Positions 34,680 to 43,703 of a DNA stretch of 64,000 nt are shown here, in pieces (position 1 is the first letter of the stretch; every line of letters begins with the position of its first letter). A program made the position numbers and the translations under genes. The notes below the pieces were generated by a model that saw nothing but the letters and a program-made list of their open reading frames with translations, was not told where the DNA came from and searched no databases. The DNA is from Novosphingobium sp. MW5 (GTDB taxonomy: Bacteria > Pseudomonadota > Alphaproteobacteria > Sphingomonadales > Sphingomonadaceae), in the NCBI GenBank assembly GCA_025938935.1, contig JAPCWB010000001.1, positions 2,108,001 to 2,172,000 of the forward strand, given 5' to 3'.

Positions 34680-35164
34680 TTCGTCTCCTTGCGCGGCGCA
34701 GCCTCGACCAGTTCCAGCTTGTAGCCATCGGGATCGCTGGTCGTGGCCATGCGGTAGCCCTGCGCCACGTTCTTCACATCGCTCGTCTTGTGCCCAAGCG
34801 CGTGCAGGCGGGCAATCACACCGTCGATGTCGCGCACCCGCATGACAAGGCGGTTGAACGCGGTGCCTTGAGTGTAGGCCGGCGCTGTCTTGGCCGTCTG
34901 GTCGCTTAGCAGAATGATTGCCGGCTGGCCGGGCAAGCCGGTAAAGCCGAGCATTGTCTCGCGGTGGTTTGCCGGACCCATCTCCATCTGCACCACCATG
35001 CCGAGCCCCTTGGTGTAGAACTCCACGGCGCGGTCGCGGCTGGAAATGTTGAGCGCCGGCCCGAGCAGGGCGACAGCAGCGGGGCCGCTCACCGGCTCGC
35101 CGGCCTGCGCCAGCACCGGCGCAGCGCTGAACAGTATCGCCGCCGCAAAGGCCGCGCGCATCAC
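34676..35164 (-). CDS. Exported VOC (glyoxalase/bleomycin-resistance fold) protein
   Basis: A 162-residue protein with a clean signal peptide (MRAAFAAAILFSAAPVLAQA), unusual for the normally cytosolic VOC superfamily. The fold begins at LGPALNISSRDRAVEFYTKGLGMVVQMEMG and repeats as NRLVMRVRDIDGVIARLHALGH; the C-terminal metal glutamate may be in DGYKLELVEA. It overlaps both neighbours by four bases. An exported VOC protein between DUF1552 and HiPIP suggests a periplasmic binding or isomerase role. Confidence 0.85.
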   Translation of the reverse strand: MMRAAFAAAILFSAAPVLAQAGEPVSGPAAVALLGPALNISSRDRAVEFYTKGLGMVVQMEMGPANHRETMLGFTGLPGQPAIILLSDQTAKTAPAYTQGTAFNRLVMRVRDIDGVIARLHALGHKTSDVKNVAQGYRMATTSDPDGYKLELVEAAPRKETK

Positions 35165-36501
35165 GCGAGGACTTCCGTGATGGACTTGTTCGTCTCCATC
35201 GACTTGGCGCCCCAGCGGTCGATCGGCACGCCCATTGCCTGCATCACCGTCAGCCCGACACGGCTGACCGGCGAGCCTGCGCCGTCCACGTAAAGCCCCG
35301 ACTTCACTTTCCCGCCCGCCGTGCCGGCCAGCATCATCGGCATGTTGTCGATGGTATGGAACTTGGCGAATTCGGTTTCCGAATGGGCAAATACCAGCGT
35401 GTTGTCGAGCAGGGTGCCATCGCCTTCCTTCACCTTGTCGAGCGCGCTGACGAAATAGAGCCAGGCATCCATGATCTTGGTGAGGAAGTAGGTTGCCTCG
35501 GGCTGGTAGCCGAGCTTTTGGTCCAGCACTTCCTCATGCGTCAGCTGGTGGTGCGTGATGGTCGAGCCGATGCGCGTGAGTGAGCTGGCGCCGTTGTTGA
35601 ACATCATGTTGAACACCCGCGTCTGGTCACAGGCGAGCGCCATGACGAGGAGGTCGGTCATCAGTTCGTGGCTTTGTATGACGTTCTCGATCTCGGCATT
35701 GATCGGCAAGCCGGGGGCCTTGCGCGGGACCACGCAGGCCTGAAGCGGCTCGGGCTTGGTCAGTTCCGCATCGAGCTGGTTCTCGAGCTGGCGCAGCGAG
35801 GTGAAGTACTGGTCGAGCTTGGCCTTGTCCGCCGCGCCGACCGCGCGTTCCAGAGCCTGGCGCTGTTCGGTGACACCGGAAAGGACCGAGCGCCTTGCCA
35901 TGACCTGCGGATCAGGCGTGAAGTTCGCGCTGTTCGGATCGGTGAAGCCGGTGCCGAAAATGCGGTTGTAGAGGTTCACCGCAGAAACTTCGGACGGGTT
36001 GAGGTTGCCGCCGCCACGACCCGAGAGCGAGTTGCGCGGATCGCCGGAAGCCGACAGGTCAAGGCTGGCAAAGCGCGAGCGGCCGCCGATCCGGTCGCCG
36101 ATGGTAACGTCGAAGCTCTCACCCGGAAGGCCGCGCTCCGCCGTCAGCGCTCGGCCCGTGCGCACCGCCGCGCCGCCGCTGACGTGGGGCAGGTTGGGCG
36201 CGCCATCCAGCGGCGTATTGAAATTGCCGAAGACCGAGATCTTGTGCTGCAAGGGCGCGATCGGAGCCAGTTCGGGCTTCAGGTCATAGCCGGTGCCGAC
36301 CTTGGTGGGGAACCAGCGATTGGGATTGACGCCAAGTCCCCAGAACCATGTGCCGAAGCGCACTGGCATCGGCTTGCCCGTGGCGGCCATGGCCTTGCCG
36401 TTTACATCAAGGAAGCAGTCGAGCAACGGCACGCCGACGGTGACGGCCGCACCGCCCAGCATTCCGCGAAGGGCCAAGCGGCGGGAAAGATCGTAGGCCA
36501 T
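35161..36501 (-). CDS. DUF1552 protein, Tat-exported
   Basis: A 446-residue DUF1552 protein with an N-terminal SRRLALRGMLGGAAV twin-arginine signal. Family segments are GTWFWGLGVNPNRWFP, HKISVFGNFNTPLDG, LDLSASGDPRN and the C-terminal FAHSETEFAKFHTIDNMPMMLAGTAGGKVKSG. Its structure resembles the sulfatase/alkaline-phosphatase-like Tat proteins annotated near DUF1592/1588 proteins in Planctomycetes and some Proteobacteria. The molecular function is not known. It is encoded 10 bases after the DUF1592 gene, the standard pairing. Confidence 0.9.
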   Translation of the reverse strand: MAYDLSRRLALRGMLGGAAVTVGVPLLDCFLDVNGKAMAATGKPMPVRFGTWFWGLGVNPNRWFPTKVGTGYDLKPELAPIAPLQHKISVFGNFNTPLDGAPNLPHVSGGAAVRTGRALTAERGLPGESFDVTIGDRIGGRSRFASLDLSASGDPRNSLSGRGGGNLNPSEVSAVNLYNRIFGTGFTDPNSANFTPDPQVMARRSVLSGVTEQRQALERAVGAADKAKLDQYFTSLRQLENQLDAELTKPEPLQACVVPRKAPGLPINAEIENVIQSHELMTDLLVMALACDQTRVFNMMFNNGASSLTRIGSTITHHQLTHEEVLDQKLGYQPEATYFLTKIMDAWLYFVSALDKVKEGDGTLLDNTLVFAHSETEFAKFHTIDNMPMMLAGTAGGKVKSGLYVDGAGSPVSRVGLTVMQAMGVPIDRWGAKSMETNKSITEVLA

Positions 36502-36511
36502 CGGTTATCTC

Positions 36512-38204
36512 CTAGCGATTCAGGCTGACGTGCGTGGCGGTGAGCGGGCCGGCCTTTGGCACGCGCCAGTTCTGCGGGCTGGTCAGCACCTGGAAGAACA
36601 GGCTGCGGATGCCATAACCCTTGGCGGCGAAGGCCTGCTCGGTCGCCTTGACAAGGCCTTCCTCTGGCGCAGGGCGGCCCGTGGCATATTCGAGCGCGCG
36701 GCTGGCGACACACTGGGTGGTCGCGCCGCTGGCGTTCATCGCCTGGCCAAGGCCAAGCCCGCCATTGAACTTCGCTTTGCCCAGCGTACCGGCAACGTCG
36801 ATCGGCGCGTCATTTTCCGCCGTGCGATACTTGCCGATGCCGTCGAACTTTTCGAGCGCGAGCCCAGGCGGATCGGTAATGCGGTGGCAGCCCGCGCAGA
36901 CCGGATCGCTATTGTGTGCGGAAAGGCGGATGCGGGCGGTGGGCATGGCCTTGTTGCCGGTTTCCTGCACGGCGGTGAAGTTGACGTTGCCGGGCGGGTT
37001 GGGCACCGGCTGGCACATCATCAACTCGCGAATCGCGCGACCGCGCAGCGTGGGCGATGAGCGGCCCGAGTGCGAATAGAGCGCAAGGAAGCCCGCTTGC
37101 CCTAGCAGTCCGGCGCGGTCATCGGCGGGGCTGAATTCGTAAGGCACCCAGCCTTCGGAAACTGATACCGGTACTTGATAAAGCCCGCCCAGCGCGCGCG
37201 TCATGAAGGTGCGCCGGGTGGTGAAAAGGTCGCGGTAATCGCCGTTTCGCGTCAGCAGGTGATCGGAAATCGTCCGCAGCATCTGCTCGGGCAGGGCCTT
37301 GAGCACGTCCTGGTTGAAGTAGGGGTAGATGACCGGGTCCTTGGCCATCTCGTCGAACTTCTCGAACTTGAGCATGTCGGCGAAGAAGGCGCGCACCCCG
37401 GCTTCCATGCGGGGGGATTGCGTCATGCGTCCCACTACGGCTTCCAGCTTCGCCTGGTCGGTCAGCGCGCCGGCTGCGGCGGCATCGAGCAGCGCATCGT
37501 TCGGCGTGGTATCCCACAGCGTCATGGCAAGGCGCGTCGCGCGGCTGTAGTTGTCGAGCCTCAGTTCGCCCGGGTTGGCGGGATCGGGTTCGGCCGTTTC
37601 GACGATGTAGAGGAAGCTGGGCGAGGTGAGCATGGCGGCAAGCGCCAGCTCCATTCCCTTGTAGAACGACTTCGTCGGCCCGGCGCCGCTTCCCGCCAAC
37701 TTGACGTAGAACGCCTGCTCCTCTGCCGTCAGCGGGCGGCGGAACAGGTAGCGGCCGAGCGGGGCGAGGATCTTGGATGCGCAGGCCGGATCCGCCGCGG
37801 CGGGATCGGCAGGCTGGCAGTCGGTGAACTGGCCGCGGTGGCTGGCATCGAAGACCTGCGCGGCGATCACGCGGGCCATGGCGTCGAACTGCTCGAGCCC
37901 GGCGGGAGAGATGGCGGATTCGCTTGAGCCGCTGGCGATGAGGTCTCCCACATGGCGCACCACCGGCTCGAAACGTCCGGCGACGGTGATGTCGGGGCCC
38001 GAGGATGTCGGCAATGGCATTGCGGTACTGCGATTCCGAGAGGCGGCGCATGGCGACGATCTGGCCGGCAGCGGCCGTCACCTGCGTGGTTCCCAGCGGG
38101 GCAGGGGCCTGAGGCGCGCCCGCATCGGCGGCGACGGTCAGCACGCCGCCAGTCAGCGCGCAGGCAGCCAGTCCAAGCGCGAGGGTGGTGCTGGGGCGTC
38201 TCAT
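36512..38204 (-). CDS. DUF1587/1592/1588-type exported haem protein, one-base insertion near 5' end
   Basis: 563 residues once repaired. A signal peptide (LALGLAACALTGGVLTVAADA) is followed by LSESQYRNAIADIL. The frame slips in a C run at about 37997-38000: CCCC should be CCC, giving ILGPDITVAGRFEPVVRH. Then comes the DUF1595/1592 core (PLGRYLFRRPLTAEEQAFY, LRLDNYSRATRLAMTLWDTTPND) and the DUF1588 region with a haem-binding SDPVCAGCHRITDPPGLALEKFDGIG. These proteins were named from Planctomycetes and resemble exported multi-domain cytochromes. The single CxxCH here indicates one c-type haem. It overlaps its upstream neighbour by four bases. Confidence 0.87.
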
Positions 38205-39383
38205 CGCGAAGCCGTCCTCTGGTTGATGTCGTTGACGAAGGCGGGCACGGCGCTGATCCGCTGGGTGCTGGAAATGCCGTTGCACTTGCCGGTCTTGGGG
38301 TCCTTCAGCCCGTCGGCATATTTGCGCAGCGTCTTGAGTTCGGCCGCGCAGTCGATCCCGGCGACCAGCGCCGAACCTGCTCCGCCCAGCGAGGGGCTGA
38401 TGATCGGATCGGCTACCGGGCGGTACCCGGCGAGCAGGCCCTTCAGCGATCCATCGCTCTGGAATTCCAGCCGCAGCCGCGCCTTGCGGTAATCCCAACG
38501 GGCGCGGTTGCCGCGAATGTCGCGCGCACCGCCACTGGCCCCAGGTCTGGGTCAGCTTGATGTCGGTCGGATCGGTCATCAGCACGCCGTTCACGATGCG
38601 GCCCTTCATCACGTTGCGTTCGCGCGGCGGCTTGGTGCTGATCGAGTAGGTTATGCCGGGCAGGTAATTGCCCTTGTTGTCGATCATCGGGCGGTCAGGC
38701 GTGTTGGCATAGACCACTTCGACATCTGGGTCGTTCTCAAGGCTGTTCACTCCGCGCAGCAGGATCACCTGGGTCCATTCGCCGGAATTGAAGAACTGCT
38801 TCATGCCCACCTGGTTGTCACCGCCAGTCCCGTCCTTGGTGCGCCATTCGGGCTTGCAGCCCAGCACCCGGTATTCCTGGTTGTCGATGCCCGTATCGCC
38901 CGTGGGCGAGGTGAAGTTTTCATGCCCGCAAGTGTCGTCGCCGCCGCCCTGATCGAGGTCGAGGCCCCAGGCGACCTTGCTTTGCACCGTGCGCAGTTCG
39001 GGCCGGTCAAACATGTCCGGCTGCGAGCAGAGGTTGGCGCCGTTCTTGCCGAAGGCAGTGGCCTGCCACAGGCGGGTGAGCTCCTTTTCGTTTTCCTTCC
39101 TCAGCAGGCGTTCGCGCTCCGCTCCGTCGAGCGAGGCGACATAGGCTTCGCGCAGCTTGGGGGATGGGCCATCCGGGCAGGCATCCTTGCCTTCGACCAG
39201 TGGTGAGACGAATTCGCTGACGACGAAGCCCATCACGCCGTCTGCCGGCGGTGCGGGCAGGGAGCGGGCCGGGGCATCGCCGATAGCTGCGGTCGAGAGC
39301 GGCTGGGGCGCGGCGCCCATCGATCCGGCGCCAATCGCGATGGCTCCGGCGGCCAGCAGCCTTGGCATGCGCGAGAGGTTCAT
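38201..39383 (-). CDS. Exported protein of unknown family in the DUF1592 operon, frameshifted
   Basis: 393 residues once the extra base at about 38534 is removed (the minus strand reads GGCCAG, T, GGCGGT). The restored 3' part reads GGARDIRGNRARWDYRK, continues with RLRLEFQSDGSLKGLLAGYRP and ends PAFVNDINQRTASR. A signal peptide starts MPRLLAAGAIAIGAG. Six cysteines (DACPDG, LCSQP, DTCGHE, LGCKPEW, GIDCAAE, KCNGIS) suggest disulfides. GDDTCGHENFTSPTGDTGIDNQEYRVLGC is a striking Asp/Gly/Cys-rich core. I do not recognise a family. The ATG at 39383 overlaps the previous gene's stop, so it is a true operon member. Confidence 0.78.
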
Positions 39384-40231
39384 GGGCGAAGGACCTTTCC
39401 ATTGGCGGGGACGGGGGCGGCACTCTCCAGCGCGGCGCCGACGTAAACCGGCTTGCCGCGATAGAACCACTGGGGTGCATCACCGGCGCTTGAAACGGTC
39501 CATTCGCCGATTCCGCGACCGGCGGCAGGGGCGGTCAAGGGCTTCCAGTCCGTGCAGGCCTTCTTGCAAGACCCGGTGAACAGCGCGCGGCCGTCCTTGT
39601 GTGTCAGGACATAGCCGCCATCCATGAAGGCGGTAGCGACCGTTTGCGGCGCGGTGATCCGGGGGACAGGCGGGCGGAACTTCAGCGTGTTCCAGGTCAA
39701 CTGGTCGGCCCCGTCATGGGCGGTCGAGCCGGGCTGGTCGCCCTTGCGAATGAAGACGAGATGCCAGCCCTTGTAGACCCATTGCGGGCCGTTCGCACCT
39801 CGGATCACCGTCCAGTCCGGCGCGCGCTGGTTGAGATAGAGGCCGTCCGGGCCGATGCTTGCGTTGGCATTGGCGGGCGGCCGCGAGGCTTGCCCCGAGG
39901 GCGGCGGCGGCGCAGTGAAACCGCGCGGATAGGCAATGTTCGGCTTCATCCCTTCCGGCGCGAGCATGGGCTGCCACACCTTCTGGCACTCTTCCTGGCA
40001 ATAGACCGCAGGATCGGGGCCGAAGCGGATGAGCGTGCGCATGTCCATGCCGTAAAGCGTGACCCCGTCCTTGGTCGCATAGACCGGGCCGGACTTGGTC
40101 TTGATCACCTTGAAACCGCCGGGATAGCTGTCCGTCGTGGCCGGAGCGATCGGCAGGTCGACTGGCTGTGCCGATGCCGCCTGCGCGGCAAAAAGGCATG
40201 AAACGCCGAACACGAGGTGGCTTAATTTCAC
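39380..40231 (-). CDS. Exported protein with two PF03640-like (COG4315) lipoprotein-type repeats
   Basis: A 283-residue protein with the signal peptide KLSHLVFGVSCLFAAQAASA. Two or three repeats of about 50 residues are visible: PVYATKDGVTLYGMDMRTL with CQEECQKVWQPMLAP, an intermediate PQWVYKGWHLVFIRKGD segment, and YVLTHKDGRALFTGSCKKACTDWKPLTAP with APQWFYRGKPVYVG. The paired cysteines in CQEEC and CKKAC are typical of the COG4315 repeat. Related proteins accompany periplasmic electron-transfer systems. It uses a GTG start at 40231 (GGGAG seven bases upstream) and is the first gene of the operon. Confidence 0.82.
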   Translation of the reverse strand: MKLSHLVFGVSCLFAAQAASAQPVDLPIAPATTDSYPGGFKVIKTKSGPVYATKDGVTLYGMDMRTLIRFGPDPAVYCQEECQKVWQPMLAPEGMKPNIAYPRGFTAPPPPSGQASRPPANANASIGPDGLYLNQRAPDWTVIRGANGPQWVYKGWHLVFIRKGDQPGSTAHDGADQLTWNTLKFRPPVPRITAPQTVATAFMDGGYVLTHKDGRALFTGSCKKACTDWKPLTAPAAGRGIGEWTVSSAGDAPQWFYRGKPVYVGAALESAAPVPANGKVLRP

Positions 40232-40324
40232 ATCCGACTCCCAAGTCGCGCCGGTGTATTCCCGGCTGTTTTCGGATGATAGTTCAAGACTTGAACAGAT
40301 CAATCCGAACTTTGTATCAAGATG

Positions 40325-41563
40325 TCAGGCCTCGCCGCGAGCCGCCGAAAAATTCGGATACTTGCCGAGGAAAAGCATAAGCATCCCGTCGAACAGGCAG
40401 ATCGGGATCACCGCCCAGAGCAGTGGGTGATAGGTGTGGAACGTGTCGTATATCGCCGCGCCGATGGGCGGGCCTAGCGCGGTACCCAGCATGAGCATCG
40501 AGCCGAGCAGGCCGTAGACCGCGCCGAACGACTTGAGACCGACGTAGCGCGAGACGAGGAAAGCCGTCACCGAAAGCCCTGCGCCTGTATAGAGGCCGTA
40601 GATCAGCACCCCGGCGATCACCGCTGCCTTCGAATGGAACAGGTCAAGCATCAGGAAGAAAGCCAGCGCACCGATCGCGAAGGTAAGCGCCGGGATGAGC
40701 TTGCTCTCGCTGCGGTCGAGAAGCCAGCCCGAACCGATCTTGCCCAGGATGCCCGTCACGCCCGCCGTGGCCGCCACCAGCGCAGCGCCGCTTTCGCCAA
40801 GCACGGTATCGGTAAGGATGGGCTTGAGCTGGAACGTGATCCCCGATCCCATCAGCGCGTTGAGCAGGTTGGCCGTGAAGATCAGGATCATCGGACGGCT
40901 CTTCACTGCCTGCCAGAATCCGTATCCCGGCAGCGTGGCGACCGGCTGGCTTGGCGTGGCAAGGGGCCGCTCTGCATCGCGGAACAGGAACAGCGCCAGC
41001 AGCAAAGCCGCGCCTCCCCAGCCAAGCCCGAAGATCAGGTAGGTGTGCCGCCAGCCATATTCGGGGATCAGCCAGCGACCAAGGATCGGCGCGCCCAGCT
41101 GCGCCAGCGCCGAGCCTGACAGCATGACCGAGAGCGCCAGCGCGCGGTTCTTCGCAAAGGCATTGGAGATGGCGACCGTCCAGATGGTCGACTTGATCGT
41201 CACTGCCGCCAGCCCGAGCATCAGCCATAGCCCCAGCCAGGTGCGCAGGTCTCCTGTCGTCAGGCTGAGCGCGCCAAAGGCGAGCGCGGACAGCGCCAGT
41301 CCGGGAAGGGCAATGCGCCGCGCGCCGTACCTGTCGATCATGGCGCCCACCAGCGGTCCGAGCAGGAAGGCTATGAAGGCGAGGATTGAATAGCCGAAAG
41401 CAATGTCCCGGCGCGGCCAGCCGAATTCCTTTTCCAGCGGCTGGACGAACATCTGGTTCGAATAGGCAAAGAGCGAATAGAAACTCATGCCGAGGAAGGC
41501 GGAGAGCACCAGCGGCCAATACCGGCGCCATTCCTCGCGGGCGGTGACCGGTGCTGCGTCCAT
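40325..41563 (-). CDS. MFS transporter
   Basis: A 412-residue, twelve-helix carrier resembling the oxalate/formate or monocarboxylate (MCT-like) branch. The loop-2 motif GAMIDRYGARRIALPG is the MFS signature, and YSNQMFVQPLEKEFGWPRRDIAFGYSI is the conserved first-loop segment of that branch. ATG at 41563 follows GGAAGGGG; an in-frame ATG eight codons earlier lies in the previous gene's tail. It sits 20 bases after the LLM gene in an SDR/LLM/MFS unit, so it may import the substrate those enzymes oxidise or reduce. Confidence 0.87.
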   Translation of the reverse strand: MDAAPVTAREEWRRYWPLVLSAFLGMSFYSLFAYSNQMFVQPLEKEFGWPRRDIAFGYSILAFIAFLLGPLVGAMIDRYGARRIALPGLALSALAFGALSLTTGDLRTWLGLWLMLGLAAVTIKSTIWTVAISNAFAKNRALALSVMLSGSALAQLGAPILGRWLIPEYGWRHTYLIFGLGWGGAALLLALFLFRDAERPLATPSQPVATLPGYGFWQAVKSRPMILIFTANLLNALMGSGITFQLKPILTDTVLGESGAALVAATAGVTGILGKIGSGWLLDRSESKLIPALTFAIGALAFFLMLDLFHSKAAVIAGVLIYGLYTGAGLSVTAFLVSRYVGLKSFGAVYGLLGSMLMLGTALGPPIGAAIYDTFHTYHPLLWAVIPICLFDGMLMLFLGKYPNFSAARGEA

Positions 41564-41583
41564 TGCCTGTCCCCTTCCAGCTA

Positions 41584-42501
41584 TCAATCGAGCTTGGCGA
41601 GCACCCGTTCACCGAAATCGACCGCAAGTTCGAGCCACTCTGCGCGGCTGTCGACGAAGATGCTGGCTCCCGCGCCGTGCGTGCCCTTTTCCCGGTAGCC
41701 GCTGATCACGTCGATCGCTTCCTGCGGGGAGTAGCCGGGCTTGATCGTGAACACGCTGGAGAGGATGATTTCGGGCGGCACCTCGCGCCCCACCTTTTCG
41801 CAATGCGCGTGGAGATAGGCGAGCGCCGCGCCAATATCCTCTTCCTCGGCCAGCGAAACCGTGCGCGCGGTGGCCGTGACGGCAGCGGGAGCGAAGAAGG
41901 GATGCCATGCATCGCCCATCTCCACCGCTCGGCGGATTGCGCGGCGGCTGTTGCCCCCGATCAGCAGCGGCGGGTGCGGGCTTTGCACGGGGGCTGGGCG
42001 GATACGGTTGCCCGGCGCCGAATAGCCTGTGCCCTCAAAGGCGAAATCCTCGCCGGTCCAGGCCAGCTTCATCGCGGCGATGTATTCGTCCATGATGTCG
42101 TTGCGCGCATCGAAATCGACGCCCAGCGCCTTGTATTCAGCTTTCAGGTAGCCGGCGCCCATGCCAAGTATCACGCGGCCCTTTGAAAAGACGTCCAGGC
42201 TCGCCACCGCGCGCGCGGTGAGGAAGGGGTTGCGATAGGGCAGGACCAGGATGTTGGTCTGCAGTTTCAGCCTGGTCGTCACCGCCGCGATCAACGAGAG
42301 CATGACGAACGGGTCCTGCGCATAGTGCCCGCCATTGTCGAGCCAGCGCGATCCCGGCACCGGATGATCGGTAACGCAGCCGGCAGAGAAACCGGCCGCT
42401 TCCGCCGCCCGGCAGATCTCCGTCACCGCCTCCATCGAAATGAATTCCTGCCCGTGCTGGATATGGTCGAACGGCAGGCTGACGCTGATGGGATAGGCCA
42501 T
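41584..42501 (-). CDS. LLM-class flavin/F420-dependent oxidoreductase
   Basis: A 305-residue TIM-barrel luciferase-like protein. Motifs include GCVTDHPVPGSRW, ILVLPYRNPFLTARAVASLDVFSKGRVILGMGAGYLKAEYKALG and HPPLLIGGNSRRAIRRAV, the last matching the F420-dependent TIGR03619 group as I recall it. Known members reduce or oxidise with FMN or coenzyme F420. The presence of cofD two genes away on the other strand favours F420, although FMN cannot be excluded. ATG at 42501 follows GGGAGAG; upstream in-frame codons belong to the spacer. Confidence 0.84.
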   Translation of the reverse strand: MAYPISVSLPFDHIQHGQEFISMEAVTEICRAAEAAGFSAGCVTDHPVPGSRWLDNGGHYAQDPFVMLSLIAAVTTRLKLQTNILVLPYRNPFLTARAVASLDVFSKGRVILGMGAGYLKAEYKALGVDFDARNDIMDEYIAAMKLAWTGEDFAFEGTGYSAPGNRIRPAPVQSPHPPLLIGGNSRRAIRRAVEMGDAWHPFFAPAAVTATARTVSLAEEEDIGAALAYLHAHCEKVGREVPPEIILSSVFTIKPGYSPQEAIDVISGYREKGTHGAGASIFVDSRAEWLELAVDFGERVLAKLD

Positions 42502-42530
42502 CTGTTCTCTCTCCCGGCGCTGCGGATGAT

Positions 42531-43391
42531 CTAGCCTTGTCGCGGCATTTCCGGGGGCAGCACCCACTTGCCACTATCGCTGCGAATCCAGCCGCCGCTA
42601 GCCCAAGTGCCGCCATCGACGGGAATGATCGTCCCCGTGATGTAGGAGGCGAGCGGCGAGGCGAGGAAGGCGACGAGGTTGCCGCATTCATGGTCAATCC
42701 CCGCGCGACCGGCCGGGATGCGGCGGCGAAGGATCTCGCCCCGCTCACCGCCCATGTCGGGCCATGTGCTTTCATCGACCGGCCCGGTGTAATTGCCCAT
42801 TGTTCCGGGGGTCAGCGTGAAGTCCGGCGCGATGGCGTTCACCCGGATGCCGTGCTCGGAAAGCTCGACCGCCAATGTGCGGGTCAGGTTGTTGATACCC
42901 GCCTTGCACGCGGCATAGACAGCATAACCCGGTGCCGCGCGGCTCGCCTCGATCGACGTGACGTTGACGATCGCCCCGCCGCCGGCCGCGATCATGTGCG
43001 GGATCGCCGCCGATGTTGCCGCGAGGTTGGAGACAAGGTTCAGGTCGATATGCCGGCGCCAGTTCTTCTCGGTGAGGTCACCAAAGGCGCGCCAGGTGAC
43101 GCCGCCGGCATTATTGACCAACAGGTCAAGCCGCCCGAATTCCGCCGCTGCCGCCTCTACTGCTTCGGCCACCATGGCCGAATCCATGACATTTCCAGGA
43201 ATGCCCAGCGCCCTGCGCCCCATGGCGCGTACCGCCGTGCAAACCTCGTCGCAGCGTTCCGGGATCACATCGACCACCGCAACATCCGCGCCCGCCGCTG
43301 CGAGAGCGAGGGCAGAGGCGCGGCCAATTCCGCCGCCGCCGCCGGTGACAAAGGCGGCCTTGCCGGCAAGGTCGATTTCGGGTCTGTCCAT
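42531..43391 (-). CDS. Short-chain dehydrogenase, first gene of the LLM unit
   Basis: A 286-residue SDR with GGGGGIGRASALALA, VVDVIPERCDEV (acidic after beta-2, so NAD is likely), NNAGGVTWRAFGDL, Ser in VNVTSIEASRAAP and YAVYAACKAG. The C-terminus is extended by about 25 residues (GTWASGGWIRSDSGKWVLPPEMPRQG) with aromatic residues. The insertion FTLTPGTMGNYTGPVDESTWPDM lines a large pocket. ATG at 43391. Upstream open frame on this strand lacks homology and runs opposite cofD's leader, so it was excluded. Confidence 0.88.
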   Translation of the reverse strand: MDRPEIDLAGKAAFVTGGGGGIGRASALALAAAGADVAVVDVIPERCDEVCTAVRAMGRRALGIPGNVMDSAMVAEAVEAAAAEFGRLDLLVNNAGGVTWRAFGDLTEKNWRRHIDLNLVSNLAATSAAIPHMIAAGGGAIVNVTSIEASRAAPGYAVYAACKAGINNLTRTLAVELSEHGIRVNAIAPDFTLTPGTMGNYTGPVDESTWPDMGGERGEILRRRIPAGRAGIDHECGNLVAFLASPLASYITGTIIPVDGGTWASGGWIRSDSGKWVLPPEMPRQG

Positions 43392-43703
43392 CTTCGTTAC
43401 CCCTGCTGGCGGTGCATGGCCCGCACCCGCGTTGCACACTTGGCAAGGAACCATGCGCCGGTCACTCCGGAAACGCCAATCCCGGCCGAGCGAGCATCCT
43501 TTCCCTTTCCACACTGGCCCAATTGAGCCATTGGGCACTGGTGCAACTGACCATGAGCCGCCAATCGTGACGACCCTTGCGCCCACTTTGCCCGTGGTTT
43601 TGCCAGCCGCAATGCCGCATTTCGCCGCAGGTGACGATGTCGCCGGGGCGATTGCCGAAGCCGTAGAACCGATCAGGCATCTGGCCGCCTGGGAACTGCT
43701 CGC
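43392..43703. promoter_or_regulatory. Divergent gap between SDR and cofD, 312 bases without a secure gene
   Basis: The region must hold both promoters. On the + strand a frame from ATG 43453 (AAGGA four bases upstream) to the TGA at 43705-43707 would encode 84 residues and overlap cofD by four bases (ATGA). Its second half (TLPVVLPAAMPHFAAGDDVAGAIAEAVEPIRHLAAWELLA) has plausible codon use, while the first half is Arg/Pro-rich and unconvincing. It could be a short coupled leader or the remnant of an upstream gene. No other structure was seen. Confidence 0.35.

Noticed and set aside
37119..39470. A single 783-residue - strand protein
   Set aside because: It spans two genes joined by frameshifts at about 38534 and 37998; each half has its own signal peptide.
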